From JAUIIK01 sp963745675 (GTDB taxonomy: Bacteria; Chloroflexota; Chloroflexia; Thermomicrobiales; CFX8), in contig CAVUYM010000027.1 of NCBI GenBank assembly GCA_963745675.1, positions 186,001 through 250,000 on the forward strand: a stretch of DNA of 64,000 bases, in the 5' to 3' direction. Position numbers and translations under genes: made by a program. Below the pieces are notes generated by a model. It searched no databases. It was given only the letters and a program-made list of their open reading frames with translations, and was not told the origin of the DNA. Positions 8,687 through 18,250 of this stretch are shown piece by piece (position 1 is the first letter of the stretch; every line of letters begins with the position of its first letter).

Positions 8687-8967
8687 GTTTCGTACTCATC
8701 CTCCCGCCTAATTGTAGTGTTGCTAACCTGTTGGAGTGAGAGAAGGTAGTCGGCCACTTGATATACTGAATCCAGGGCGAGGTATTTTGGAGCATCTGGG
8801 CACTAATGCAACTCGAGCCTACATGATATAGCTTTCGGGAGTTCTTCTACTTCATAAGTCGGAGTGGTCGAAACGCCCACCTGCGATTGCAGGCTCGAAG
8901 CTCGTTCGGATGTCACCGGATTCTCGCCCTTATCATCTTTCCCGCGTTTCAATATAGGAGATTGCCG
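8687..8967. other. divergent intergenic region, no gene seen
   Basis: 281 bases separate the hydroxyacid dehydrogenase (left) from holA (right). The minus-strand frame across it has no recognisable protein pattern. The only clear signal is the TAGGAG ribosome site at 8955-8960 for holA. A short stem CCTGC-GATT-GCAGG lies near 8880-8893 and is too weak to interpret. Confidence 0.5.
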
Positions 8968-9969
8968 GTGAACGTCACAATTCTCCACGGTCGAAACACG
9001 GTTGATATTCAAGAGCGACTCACCGATCTCCGCAGTCAGGGTGACCCGCAAGGCCTCAATGTATCTACTCATACAATTGAGACTTCAGATTTGGCGGAGA
9101 TTCGGGCAGCACTGGCAACGCCCGGTTTTTTCGGAGCGACTCGGATCGTGATCATAAGCGGGATGCCGGGCGTCGATAAGTCGCCACGCATCGAGTGGGA
9201 CGACCTCGAACCTCTACTCATCTCGCAGCCAGACTCGACAAAAACGATCATCATCGCTGGTCAGAAAATACCTGCGAACAGGAAGTCGCTCAAGTCTGCA
9301 AAGGCACATGGCTGGTCAGTAGAGCTATTTGATCTCGCTTATGGGCAAGAGCTTGTCGCCTGGGTACGGAATAGAGCCGAGGAGACAGGTGCTTCGCTCG
9401 ACGTAGGCGCCTGTCGGCTGATGCTCGAGCGGCTGTTTCCAACGGCATGGCAACGCGAAGATCGCTGGAATCCTCAAACGATCAACATGCAACTCATCGC
9501 CACTGAAATTGAAAAGCTTGCTGCCGCGGCTCTTGACGGTCAAATCACATCCGATTTAGTGGAGCAACTGATCCATGATCGCTCCGGCGTGACCGCTTTC
9601 AAGTTAAACGACGAAACGTTTGAAGGTCGGACTCAATCCGCTCTCGTCGAGCTCGACAATGTTTTGGCTAATGGCGAAGCACCGGAACGCATTGTTGGGC
9701 AGATCGGTTACCAGCCACTCGTACTCTTTGCAGCTGGGTTCGTTCAGCGATATGGGCCCGATACGGTGGCTGCAGCTTCCGGCATAAGTTCGGGGCAGCT
9801 CAAAGCGACGGTGGGCCGGAAAACGTCATGGCGCAATCGCACCGGCCTCGAAAGAGCTGCCGAGGCGCTTCGACGTTCAGAATGGTTAGTCAAGACTGGC
9901 CGGGCCTCTTCTTCAGAGGTGGTTCTCGTCCCGCTCATTGCTGAGATTTCTGAAGGCTTCAATGACTAG
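8968..9969 (+). CDS. holA: DNA polymerase III delta subunit
   Basis: A 333-residue clamp-loader delta subunit that opens the beta clamp for loading. It follows the HolA pattern: an N-terminal ILHGRNTVDIQERL segment, a GFFGATRIVIISGMP strand-turn where AAA+ proteins have the P-loop, and a long helical C-terminal half with a conserved EIEKLA stretch. GTG 8968 is preferred because TAGGAG ends seven bases upstream. The ORF upstream of it (from 8887) is not conserved. The gene is convergent with rpsT, nine bases away. holA next to rpsT is a common bacterial arrangement, which supports the call. The protein family is weakly conserved, so identity rests on pattern plus context. Confidence 0.85.
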   Translation: MNVTILHGRNTVDIQERLTDLRSQGDPQGLNVSTHTIETSDLAEIRAALATPGFFGATRIVIISGMPGVDKSPRIEWDDLEPLLISQPDSTKTIIIAGQKIPANRKSLKSAKAHGWSVELFDLAYGQELVAWVRNRAEETGASLDVGACRLMLERLFPTAWQREDRWNPQTINMQLIATEIEKLAAAALDGQITSDLVEQLIHDRSGVTAFKLNDETFEGRTQSALVELDNVLANGEAPERIVGQIGYQPLVLFAAGFVQRYGPDTVAAASGISSGQLKATVGRKTSWRNRTGLERAAEALRRSEWLVKTGRASSSEVVLVPLIAEISEGFND

Positions 9970-9978
9970 GCGAGAATC

Positions 9979-10248
9979 CTAGGAAGCTTGCATCTGGTTA
10001 AAGCGCGTTACGAGCCTGGACTTTCTCCGCGCAGCGTTGTTCTTATGAATCACGCCCCGCGACGCCGTCCTGTCAAGCTGGCGTACGGCACGAGCGACCG
10101 CTTCTTGCGCCGCGTCCCGGTCGCCAACTTCTATCGCCTCGACCGCTCTACGAACGAGTGTTCGGGCCGCTGAACGATAGACGCGATTGCGCGTGGCCTT
10201 GCGCTCGTTAACTCTGATTCTCTTTCGCGCCTGTTTCGAATGCGCCAA
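9979..10248 (-). CDS. rpsT: 30S ribosomal protein S20
   Basis: An 89-residue basic protein starting MAHSKQARKRIRVNERKATRNR, the standard S20 N-terminus, and continuing with helical Arg/Ala-rich segments. S20 binds 16S rRNA early in small-subunit assembly. The initiator is TTG (10246-10248), preceded by AGGGG six bases upstream, and no ATG is available. A UUG start is also known for rpsT in Escherichia coli, where it is linked to autoregulation. Whether that applies here is inference. It is convergent with holA. Confidence 0.95.
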   Translation of the reverse strand: MAHSKQARKRIRVNERKATRNRVYRSAARTLVRRAVEAIEVGDRDAAQEAVARAVRQLDRTASRGVIHKNNAARRKSRLVTRFNQMQAS

Positions 10249-10507
10249 ACTTAACCCCTGATCTGGTGATTCTGTCGATAAATCTCAAAAAATAGCAGTC
10301 AAAATCAGCAGGTACAAAGACCTGCCGCACAACCGAAATAGTTTACCAGCGCGCCCGTTTCAACGCAATCTCACGTACAATCGCGCCGCGATGGAGTTGG
10401 TAGATAGAGCACACCGAGATCGATTCGCTGAAACACAAGAACTTCCAGATCTAGCGGTCGCCGACCAGGATGTCGTCGGCACCCAATCTTCGGGAGGCGA
10501 TTCGTCG

Positions 10508-12097
10508 ATGGCGCGTAACGCGGTCATCGTAGGCTCAGCATTTATCCTGAGTCGCGTCCTGGGCGTCGTACGCGAAATCGCTATCGCGGCGAAATTTGGC
10601 ACCTCTGCCGACTATGACGCGTATGTTGCCGCTTTCCGAATCCCCGACCTGCTGTTTCTCCTCGTCATGAGCGGTGCCTTTGGCAGCGCATTTATCCCAG
10701 TCTTTGCTGGATTCATCGCCCGACGAGATGAACGTGGTGCATGGCGGCTCGCGAGCGCAGTTCTGACGCTTACGGTGCTCGCTCTCATCCTGTTTTCGAT
10801 TGCAGTACTGATATTTGCCGGGCCGCTCATGACGCTCGTCGTTGCTCCGGGCCTGGACGCGGAGCGCACGTTGCTCGCGACTAATCTGACCCGACTCTTG
10901 TTGCTTTCGCCGCTACTACTCGGCCTGGGTATCGCCTTCAAAGGGATTCTCGAAGCACAAGAACGCTTTGCTCTGGCGGCATTTGCTCCAGTTCTCTACA
11001 ACGCTGGGATCATCTTTGGAGCCGTCGCGCTCACGGGACCGTTCGGTATCTATGGGCTTGCAATCGGTGTCATCATCGGAGCTGCGCTGCATGCAGGGAT
11101 TCAATTCGGCGGGTTAGTGCGAGGCCAGATCTGGTTGGAATGGCTGCCGCGCCTGAGCGTTCCGGGAGTTCGCACCGTTGGCAGGCTCATGGCGCCTCGA
11201 GTCGTCGGTCAGGCGGCGTTCCAGGTCAATTTCATCGTGATGACGAACTTCGCGTCGCGCTTGTCGACGAGCAGCGTCGGCGCGCTCAATTACGCGTTTC
11301 AACTCTTCATGCTGCCCTACGGCGTTCTCGCCTTGAGCCTCTCAACGGTGATTTTCCCTCGCCTGTCGCGTCAGTTCGAACTCGGTCAGATCGATGAGAT
11401 GAAGGTCACGCTCGCGCGAGCCCTTTCACCGATGATCTTCCTCAGCTTTCCGGCAGCGATCGGGCTTTATGCCTACCGGCAAAGCATCGTTCAGGTTCTA
11501 TTCCAGGTCGGTTCATTCGACGAAGAGTCGACGCGACTGGTGGCCGGCGCTCTGGCCTTTTTCACCTTCGGTCTTCTGGGTTGGGCGATAATCGAAGCAT
11601 TGACCAGAGTCTTTTATGCGATGCAAGATACGCGAACGCCAGTAATCATCTCGGTATCTGCCGTCATTATCAACATCCTGCTCAGTTGGATATTGTCCAA
11701 TGAGATGGGGTATCGAGGTCTAGCCCTCGCGCTCTCTATTGCGAGCACGATCGAGGCGATAGCGCTCTTTGCTATTTTGCAGCGTCGAATACAGATTGCA
11801 TCGCGAGAACTCGTTGCCCGCGCCTTGCGTTCGCTTCTGGCAGCAATCGCATTCCTGCCATTCGCACTCTGGTCCGGAGAGCATCTCGCGGAAGCTACCG
11901 ACCCAGCCAGGGGTCGTTCAGTTCAGGCCTACCTGCTTTTCGGATACGGTCTGTTCACGGCAGTCGCTGTCTATATGGCTGTCGCCTACATTCTTCGGTC
12001 GCGAGACCTGGAGCAGATGGGGCGGCGCATTCCTGGCCTTGGCCGACGGATTCAACCATTTTTAGTTGCAAGGTACGGGGAACGGCCGGAAGGATAG
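10508..12097 (+). CDS. murJ: lipid II flippase MurJ
   Basis: A 529-residue multi-pass membrane protein of the MviN/MOP family, with about 14 hydrophobic segments. It flips the peptidoglycan precursor lipid II across the cytoplasmic membrane. The N-terminal SAFILSRVLGVVREI pattern is the signature of the family and the LALSLSTVIFPRLS segment is also typical. I chose ATG 10508, ten bases after GGGAGG (10492-10497), which puts the family signature at residue 10. The longer start at 10391 adds 39 hydrophilic residues without similarity. The C-terminal tail is arginine-rich and cytoplasmic. It is followed 84 bases later by lepA on the same strand. Confidence 0.92.
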   Translation: MARNAVIVGSAFILSRVLGVVREIAIAAKFGTSADYDAYVAAFRIPDLLFLLVMSGAFGSAFIPVFAGFIARRDERGAWRLASAVLTLTVLALILFSIAVLIFAGPLMTLVVAPGLDAERTLLATNLTRLLLLSPLLLGLGIAFKGILEAQERFALAAFAPVLYNAGIIFGAVALTGPFGIYGLAIGVIIGAALHAGIQFGGLVRGQIWLEWLPRLSVPGVRTVGRLMAPRVVGQAAFQVNFIVMTNFASRLSTSSVGALNYAFQLFMLPYGVLALSLSTVIFPRLSRQFELGQIDEMKVTLARALSPMIFLSFPAAIGLYAYRQSIVQVLFQVGSFDEESTRLVAGALAFFTFGLLGWAIIEALTRVFYAMQDTRTPVIISVSAVIINILLSWILSNEMGYRGLALALSIASTIEAIALFAILQRRIQIASRELVARALRSLLAAIAFLPFALWSGEHLAEATDPARGRSVQAYLLFGYGLFTAVAVYMAVAYILRSRDLEQMGRRIPGLGRRIQPFLVARYGERPEG

Positions 12098-12181
12098 ACT
12101 GGATGCTCCGGTATACTTTGCACTGATCCACCTGTTCAGGTGGACGTTTCGTATTTGCCGAATCTGATTGAACGAAACCAA

Positions 12182-14009
12182 ATGACCGACCAGCGATTGA
12201 TACGAAATTTCAGCATCATTGCTCACGTTGACCATGGCAAGTCAACGCTGGCCGACCGACTGCTTGAAACCACCGGGACCGTCGATAAACGCGCGATGAC
12301 AGAGCAGCTCCTGGATTCGATGGATCTGGAGCGCGAGAAGGGCATCACGATCAAGATGCGGGCAGTCCGTATGGACTACCTGTGCAGCTGACGGACAAAC
12401 CTACCAACTCAATCTGATTGACACCCCCGGTCACGTTGACTTTTCCTACGAGGTGAGTCGGTCACTTGCGGGTGGTGAAGGAGCGCTACTTGTCGTCGAC
12501 GCGGCGCAAGGCGTCGAAGCGCAGACGGTCGCAAACGTCTACCTTGCTTTGGACAACGATCTGACGCTAATCGCTGTCATCAATAAGATAGACCTGCCCG
12601 GGGCCATGCCCGACCAGGTAGAAAAAGAGATAAGCGATCTCATCGGATTGCTGCCCGAGGAGATTATCCGCGCATCGGCCAAGACAGGATTTGGAATCAA
12701 CGAGGTTCTCGAAGCGATCGTTCAACACATCCCACCCCCAACCGGCGACGCCAGTGCTCCGTTGCAAGCTCTCGTATTTGATTCTCACTATGACCCGTAT
12801 AAGGGCGTCGTCGCCTACGTGAAAATCGAGCAAGGCACGATTCCGAGCGATTCTCGCATCCGCATGATGGCGACCAAAAAGGAGTCCGAAGTCATCGAGA
12901 TTGGTGCCTTTCGACCGGACATGAAACCGATGAAGTCCCTTTCTGCGGGAGAAGTCGGTTATGTCGCCACAGGTTTCAAGACCGTCGGTGATTGCCAGGT
13001 CGGTGACACCATTACACTCGCGACGAACCCCGCAGCCGCACCCTTGCCAGGTTACAGGCCAGCGAAACCTATGGTCTTCGCCGGCTTCTTTCCCGTCGAG
13101 AGTGATGAGTATCCCGAATTGCGCGATGCTTTGGAACGCCTCCAGCTCAACGACGCTTCCCTCATATTTGAGGCAGAGTCCTCGGATGCTTTGGGTTTCG
13201 GATTTCGCTGTGGCTTTCTCGGATTGCTGCATATGGAAATCGTCCAGGAGCGATTGGAACGCGAGTACGAGCTGGATCTGCTCGCCACCGCGCCAAGCGT
13301 GGAGTACGAAGTCGTCAAGACCAACGGCGATATAGTGCGAGTGGACAACCCTTCGGATCTCCCAGATCCAGGTGAGATTTCCGATATCCGTGAACCCTAT
13401 ATGGACATTACGATTATCAGTCCATCGCGATACATCGGCACGATGATGGATCTCGTAACTGGCCGTCGCGGCGAGTACGAACTGATGGAATATCTTGACG
13501 AAGATCGGGTTTCCATGAAATTTGTGATGCCTCTGGGAGAGGTCATCGTCGAGTTTTACGATCAATTGAAGTCGCGTTCACAAGGATACGCCTCGCTCGA
13601 CTATCAGTTCCGTGAGATGCGAGCCGGCAATTTGGTGAAACTCGACGTATTGGTCAACGGACAATCCGTTGATGCGCTTTCCGTCATCTCACATCGCGAC
13701 GAGGCCTACTTCCGTGGTCGCGAGCTTGTCGCCCAACTGCGTAAGTTGATTCCTCGCCAGATGTTTGATGTTCCAATTCAAGCATCCATCGGTAGCCGAA
13801 TCGTCGCGCGCGAAACCGTCAAAGCAATGCGGAAAAACGTGTTGTCCAAGTGCTACGGCGGTGACGTCACACGAAAACGCAAATTGCTCGAGAAGCAACG
13901 TGAAGGCAAGCAGCGGATGAAGATGGTCGGCAACGTAGAGATTCCCCAAGAAGCCTTCATGTCGGTGCTGACTCTGGGTTCGGGCGACAAAGCCCTCTCC
14001 GAGCGGTAG
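12182..14009 (+). CDS. lepA: elongation factor 4, LepA (frameshifted)
   Basis: This translational GTPase of about 609 residues back-translocates stalled ribosomes. G1 AHVDHGKST, G3 DTPGHVDFSYE and G4 NKID are present. The LepA-specific C-terminal domain includes KAMRKNVLSKCYGGD and RKRKLLEKQREGKQRMK. The frame breaks at about 12379-12380, where TACC appears to carry one extra C. Dropping it gives RMDYCAADGQTYQLNLIDTP, exactly the family length. The first part is open to a stop at 12391 and the second is open from 12453. Start is ATG 12182, and the upstream in-frame region from 12140 is not conserved. The gene is probably intact in the organism. Confidence 0.9.
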
Positions 14010-14014
14010 TCCTC

Positions 14015-14972
14015 TTGCGGATCTCAGTGATCGGAATTGGAGGGCAGCGCCCCTCCGAACAGTTTCAAGACATTCTCGTTAAGGGCCCGATATTCGCTCG
14101 TGACGCCCAGCTCGCTCATACATGGTTAGGCGAGAACTATTCGTCTATCGTCGACTTCGGATCTATCTTCGATAGTGAAGACGTGACGGCGATACCGGGC
14201 ACGATTTCGGACGAAATCAACCGATTGGCCTCGCAGCACGACGCCGCAAGTTATCTGGTTCCCGATGCCGGGAACCTCGGTGACGAAACGGTGAGACTAC
14301 TCGGGCAAGTTTTCGCGGTCGATCTTTATCCAGGCCGCATAGAGCTGCCAATAGCTCTGTCTGGCGCCAGGGTTGTCGACGCACTTTCTCTGGCGATCGC
14401 CGAGGAAGCTTATCCATTTGACGCCGGACTCGAAAGTCTCGACCCCAACTGCTCGGCGGTAGTAACGAATTTTTCAGGTGCCAGGATAATAGAGCTTGCC
14501 TCGAGGCGCCTAACACGCGACTTTGGAGCTGTCCCGGGTCAGCATCGACCCGGACTTACTCGTTCACGAGGCTTTTACCGACGCTCGTGGGACTCCAGTT
14601 TTCTCAGGGCTTGAACGGATCGTTTCGATCTTGCGTTCTCCTGACGGATGCCCCTGGGATCGAGAGCAGACCGTAGATTCTCTACTTCCCCAGTTAATTG
14701 AGGAACTTGATGAATTTCGTGAGGCTTGTTCCAGCGGAACTGCCGCGGAACAAGCTGAAGAGCTCGGCGACGTGCTCTTGCATATCGTTATGATCGCTCA
14801 GATTGCCCGTGAAGCCGCGAAGTACACCTCCTCGGACGTTCTATCCTCAATTAGCGCGAAGATGGTCAGACGCCACCCTCACGTCTTTGGAGACGTACAG
14901 ATCGATACATTTGAAGAACTCTATAGTATGTGGGACCAAATCAAGAGCCAGGAAAAAGCAGACAAAGCATAG
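14015..14972 (+). CDS. YabN-like protein: degenerate tetrapyrrole-methylase-like domain plus MazG pyrophosphohydrolase (frameshifted)
   Basis: The C-terminal half is a clear MazG nucleotide pyrophosphohydrolase: GLERIVSILRSPDGCPWDREQT, then EELDEFREA and EELGDVLLHIVM with the metal-binding EExxE/ExxxD acids. The N-terminal 170 residues (SVIGIGG, then YLVPDAGNLGDETVRLLG and DLYPG) follow the layout of the tetrapyrrole-methylase domain found in YabN-type fusions. The glycine-rich SAM sites are poorly kept. The two halves are in different frames. One extra T in TTT at 14522-14524 explains this. The likely role of the MazG half is cleaning NTPs, while the N-terminal function is unknown. Start is a TTG at 14015, just after lepA, with the GTG at 14027 as an alternative. 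Confidence 0.75.
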
Positions 14973-15012
14973 TTATCCGCCAAGTGGCGGATCTGAGTAG
15001 AGGATGTGTGGG

Positions 15013-16788
15013 ATGCGAAGCTATCAAACTTGTGGGGAACTTCGAAAATCTGACGTGGGCTCAAATGTCACTCTGCGCGGCTGGGTACATCGCAGACGTG
15101 ACCACGGCGGATTAATCTTCTTTGATATGCGGGATCGATACGGACTAACCCAGATCGTTGCAAATCCAGAAGAGTCTGCGTCCTCGCATCGCGTCGCAGA
15201 ATCGTTGCGCTCTGAGTTCGTCGTTGAGGTGAAAGGCATCGTCCGGGAACGACCAGAAGGCACGCGCAACCCGAACCTGAGCACCGGAGACATCGAAATT
15301 GAGGCTGTTGAGATCAAGGTCGAAAACGAAGCACTCACTCCTCCGTTCGATCTCTCGGATGATGGCGAGGTAGACGAAAGTCTACGGCTTGAATACCGCT
15401 ATCTTGATCTCCGGCGCGAACGTATGCAGAAGAATTTGATGCTTCGCCATCGAGTTGTGAAAACGATTCGCGATTATCTCGACGCGCAAGACTTTGTCGA
15501 AATCGAAACCCCAATCATGATCAAGAGCACGCCCGAGGGCGCTCGTGACTACGTTGTTCCGAGTCGGGTACACCCTGGCGAGTTCTATGCTTTGCCACAG
15601 TCTCCTCAACAGCTCAAGCAGCTGCTTATGGTAAGCGGAATGGATCGCTACTATCAGATTGCGAGATGTTTTCGGGACGAGGATCTTCGTGCAGATCGGC
15701 AGCCTGAATTCACGCAGCTCGATCTCGAAATGTCATTTGTCGACACTGAGGATGTTCTGACGCTTACTGAGGGATTATTCGTCGAGCTTATTGAAGCAGC
15801 TGGTCTGACGATCCAGGCGCAGCCTTTCCCGCGCCTGAGCTACGCCGAGTCGATGAAGCGCTACGGCAACGACAAGCCGGATTTGCGATTTGGGCTCGAG
15901 ATATCCGATATTACAGACGATGTGGCCGATTCGGAGTTCAACGTTTTTGCGTCGGTCGCGAAAGCCGGCGGTGCGGTTCGAACGATTTCCGTTCCCGGCA
16001 AGGCCGACATGTCCAGGCGTGAGATCGATGACTTGACGGAGTTCGCCCAGCGTCAGGGTGCAAAAGGTCTGGCCTGGATCGGTCTTCAAGATACTGACGG
16101 CGAGCTGACTGCGCGATCACCGATTAGCCGCTTCTTCTCTACTCAAGATCTGGAGAATATGGCCAGGACAGCCGGAGCGAGTAAAGGCGATCTACTATTG
16201 ATCGTTGCGGATACCGAAGAAGTAGCTGCGACCGTGCTGGGCCGCATTCGAAATCGACTAGGCCACCAGTTGGGACTCATCGATCCCATGGTCAGCGCTC
16301 CGTGTTGGGTGCTTGAGTTCCCAATGTACGAGTGGAATGACGATGAAGATCGCTGGGACGCTATGCATCATCCATTTACCGCCCCAATGGACGCTGATGT
16401 TGAACTACTCGACACTGATCCAGGCCGGGTGCGAGCCAAGGCTTATGACATCGTCATGGACGGCTACGAGATGGGCAGTGGATCGATCCGAATCCACCAG
16501 CGTGAGCTACAAAACAAGATCTTCGAGATTATGGGCTATCCACCCGATGAGATTGAGTCTAGATTCGGGCATATGCTGCATGCGTTCGAATACGGAGCCC
16601 CTCCCCATGGCGGAATTGCGCCCGGAATCGATCGAATTGTCATGCGCCTGGCAAACGAAGAATCTATCCGGGAAGTCATCGCGTTCCCGAAAAACCAGAG
16701 TGGTCGTGACCTAATGTTTGGTGCGCCGAGCCCTATTGATGATCGCCAGATGCGGGAACTGCACATTAGAACGGTCGCGGTTGACTAG
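15013..16788 (+). CDS. aspS: aspartyl-tRNA synthetase
   Basis: A 591-residue class II synthetase of bacterial type. The N-terminal OB-fold anticodon-binding domain contains GWVHRRRDHGGL, motif 2 is FRDEDLRADRQPEFTQLD, a bacterial-type insertion (GAD) domain occupies about residues 280-420, and motif 3 is GIAPGIDRIVM. It charges tRNA-Asp. Whether it is discriminating or also makes Asp-tRNA-Asn cannot be told here. I start at ATG 15013, nine bases after AGAGG, giving MRSYQTCGEL, where other AspRS begin. The in-frame ATG 15004 is adjacent to that ribosome site. The run murJ-lepA-YabN-like-aspS is on one strand with short gaps. Confidence 0.93.
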   Translation: MRSYQTCGELRKSDVGSNVTLRGWVHRRRDHGGLIFFDMRDRYGLTQIVANPEESASSHRVAESLRSEFVVEVKGIVRERPEGTRNPNLSTGDIEIEAVEIKVENEALTPPFDLSDDGEVDESLRLEYRYLDLRRERMQKNLMLRHRVVKTIRDYLDAQDFVEIETPIMIKSTPEGARDYVVPSRVHPGEFYALPQSPQQLKQLLMVSGMDRYYQIARCFRDEDLRADRQPEFTQLDLEMSFVDTEDVLTLTEGLFVELIEAAGLTIQAQPFPRLSYAESMKRYGNDKPDLRFGLEISDITDDVADSEFNVFASVAKAGGAVRTISVPGKADMSRREIDDLTEFAQRQGAKGLAWIGLQDTDGELTARSPISRFFSTQDLENMARTAGASKGDLLLIVADTEEVAATVLGRIRNRLGHQLGLIDPMVSAPCWVLEFPMYEWNDDEDRWDAMHHPFTAPMDADVELLDTDPGRVRAKAYDIVMDGYEMGSGSIRIHQRELQNKIFEIMGYPPDEIESRFGHMLHAFEYGAPPHGGIAPGIDRIVMRLANEESIREVIAFPKNQSGRDLMFGAPSPIDDRQMRELHIRTVAVD

Positions 16789-17022
16789 TCAGCACCCGCC
16801 TACATAAGAGACAAATGTAATGGCAACAACGGGCCAATGCGCCTTCGAGAAACACCAACGGCCCCGTGGTAGATGTGACTTGCCACCGTATCAATGTCCT
16901 CGGCAAAGGTCGATACTGTTAATGTACTGATGAGGGGCCGCATCGACGACATTCGAGTCGCACGATATCAGCGGTGAAGCGAAACTCGAACCTTTGACGC
17001 CAGTAGAGGATGAAAATAGATC

Positions 17023-17232
17023 ATGCAGCAGAGTCTCCTTAAAACTATCCGCGCCACAATGATCACGCGACTTGAAGTCGTTGACTCTGCAAGTTACCTC
17101 ACAGATGAAGAGTGCGAATCTCTGGACAAGGTTGCCGAAAAGGTTGGTCCCGAACTGAGTCTTCGGAGAGCAGGCCTTGATCAAAGTGAAATCCGCCAGC
17201 TCGAATTCCTAAAATGGAGGATTGGTCGCTGA
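17023..17232 (+). CDS. small hypothetical protein
   Basis: A 69-residue ORF, helical and charged, with an internal ATG (residue 13) giving MITRLEVVDSASYLTDEEC. I do not recognise a family. Codon use looks coding. It shares its frame with the next short ORF (17254-17463) across a TGA and a TAG, so the two may be one broken gene. No strong ribosome site precedes it. The 234-base stretch between aspS and this ORF holds nothing I can name. Confidence 0.35.
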   Translation: MQQSLLKTIRATMITRLEVVDSASYLTDEECESLDKVAEKVGPELSLRRAGLDQSEIRQLEFLKWRIGR

Positions 17233-17253
17233 GGCGACTAGCGCCTGATTAGA

Positions 17254-17463
17254 TTGCAACGGGAAAAGAGCGAAGACCGGCCATATCTCTTGTCGCTCCC
17301 GGACAATCTGGAGAAGGCGCGTGAATTGGTGACATTGTGGCGACGCATCGACCGATGGCCGCACATCATAGAGATGCCAGAAGCCCGGATACACGCCAAA
17401 AATCCGAAATTGTCTGGGAAAGAACCTATCTCCCCCGCCTTCGAAATGCCGAATCCAGGATAG
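17254..17463 (+). CDS. small hypothetical ORF, possible continuation of the preceding ORF
   Basis: The 69-residue product begins LQREKSEDRPYLLSLPDN and contains a WRRIDRWPHIIEMPEA stretch. It is in the same frame as 17023-17232, separated by two stop codons within about 21 bases, and overlaps the 3' end of the opposite-strand gene by 38 bases. It has no clear start codon context (TTG). It may be the 3' part of a gene interrupted by two nonsense changes, an independent small gene, or noise. Confidence 0.25.
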   Translation: MQREKSEDRPYLLSLPDNLEKARELVTLWRRIDRWPHIIEMPEARIHAKNPKLSGKEPISPAFEMPNPG

Positions 17464-17950
17464 AACGAACATCTTCCGGAGTTAGCATCATTTCAAATGG
17501 CGAAAATGACCCATTGCTCTTTTCGCTTGCTGACAGACCAGCGATGAAAATAAAGCCGTTCGCCTCGTGCAAGGCGATCGCCTTTCCTATCCGTTGGTCG
17601 ATTTCGTATCCGATCGCCCGCAACAGATCCTCGTAACCAGTCGGTATCAATGCAGTTTTTCGGCTTACGCTCTTACGGTGGCTTCTGCCCTGTATCGCTT
17701 CGCGGATCGTATCCCCAAATGCCGTGTCTGGAAACTCAAGGAGCTCAGACTCGTGACGACGTGATGTGAATGCGCGAACGAGGATTCCGCCTTCTACGTC
17801 CAGCAGGCTGATCGAACGGTATCCGTTTGTGTCGAGATGCCGGCCGATGATCCTCAATTGATTTTGATACGTAGGCAGCAGCAACTGCTCCGGCATGGAT
17901 GTCTTTGATCTCATTGGGTTGAGAGCGCTCATGAGTGACCCGGTTGCCAT
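17426..17950 (-). CDS. uncharacterised protein with two tandem alpha/beta repeats
   Basis: This 174-residue protein is soluble, with no signal or membrane segment. It seems built from two copies of one unit. LRIIGRHLDTNGYRSISLLD (residues about 32-51) followed by an EGGILVRAF strand matches LLRAIGYEIDQRIGKAIALH followed by ANGFIFIAG in the second half. The C-terminus is a short helix ending in RRRGR. Start may be at 17950 (ATG) or at a nearby internal ATG. I believe such proteins occur in Chloroflexota, but I cannot name a family. The neighbours (aspS, tRNA-Met, rsfS) give no functional hint. Confidence 0.6.
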   Translation of the reverse strand: MATGSLMSALNPMRSKTSMPEQLLLPTYQNQLRIIGRHLDTNGYRSISLLDVEGGILVRAFTSRRHESELLEFPDTAFGDTIREAIQGRSHRKSVSRKTALIPTGYEDLLRAIGYEIDQRIGKAIALHEANGFIFIAGLSASEKSNGSFSPFEMMLTPEDVRSILDSAFRRRGR

Positions 17951-18250
17951 TATCTACTCCGATCGATCGTCAACTATGCGTCTACGTTCTTATGGTTACC
18001 TCTGTGTCGACCACAGTCAATATCTACCGAGGAATTCAGGACTTCGGTCCTTCAGAGGTGCGGTGCGACCGTGTAATAGATTCTGTCCTTAGCCGCAACC
18101 ACCGGGTCGATCCAGTTTGATGGATATTTTATCCACCAGCCACTGATGCAATTGTGCGGCGCACTGTCCTCTAAGTTGGTTTTCGCGGAACCGATAAGTG
18201 TCATATTGCTGTAACTTGAAATTACTGGCTCAATTCGCCCGACTGAATCA
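17951..18250. other. intergenic, no gene seen
   Basis: About 300 bases between two minus-strand genes. No frame shows a recognisable protein, and I see no RNA fold or strong hairpin. Confidence 0.4.

Noticed and set aside
8850..8930. tRNA-like look (GGAGTGGTCGAAACGCCC and a short stem) before holA
   Set aside because: No acceptor stem or T-arm pairing can be formed, so it is not a tRNA.
12567..13565. 332-residue minus-strand ORF opposite lepA, and similar long antisense ORFs (43-879 opposite hbd, 39252-40034 opposite dnaE)
   Set aside because: They mirror the codon pattern of well-conserved genes on the other strand and show no family features.
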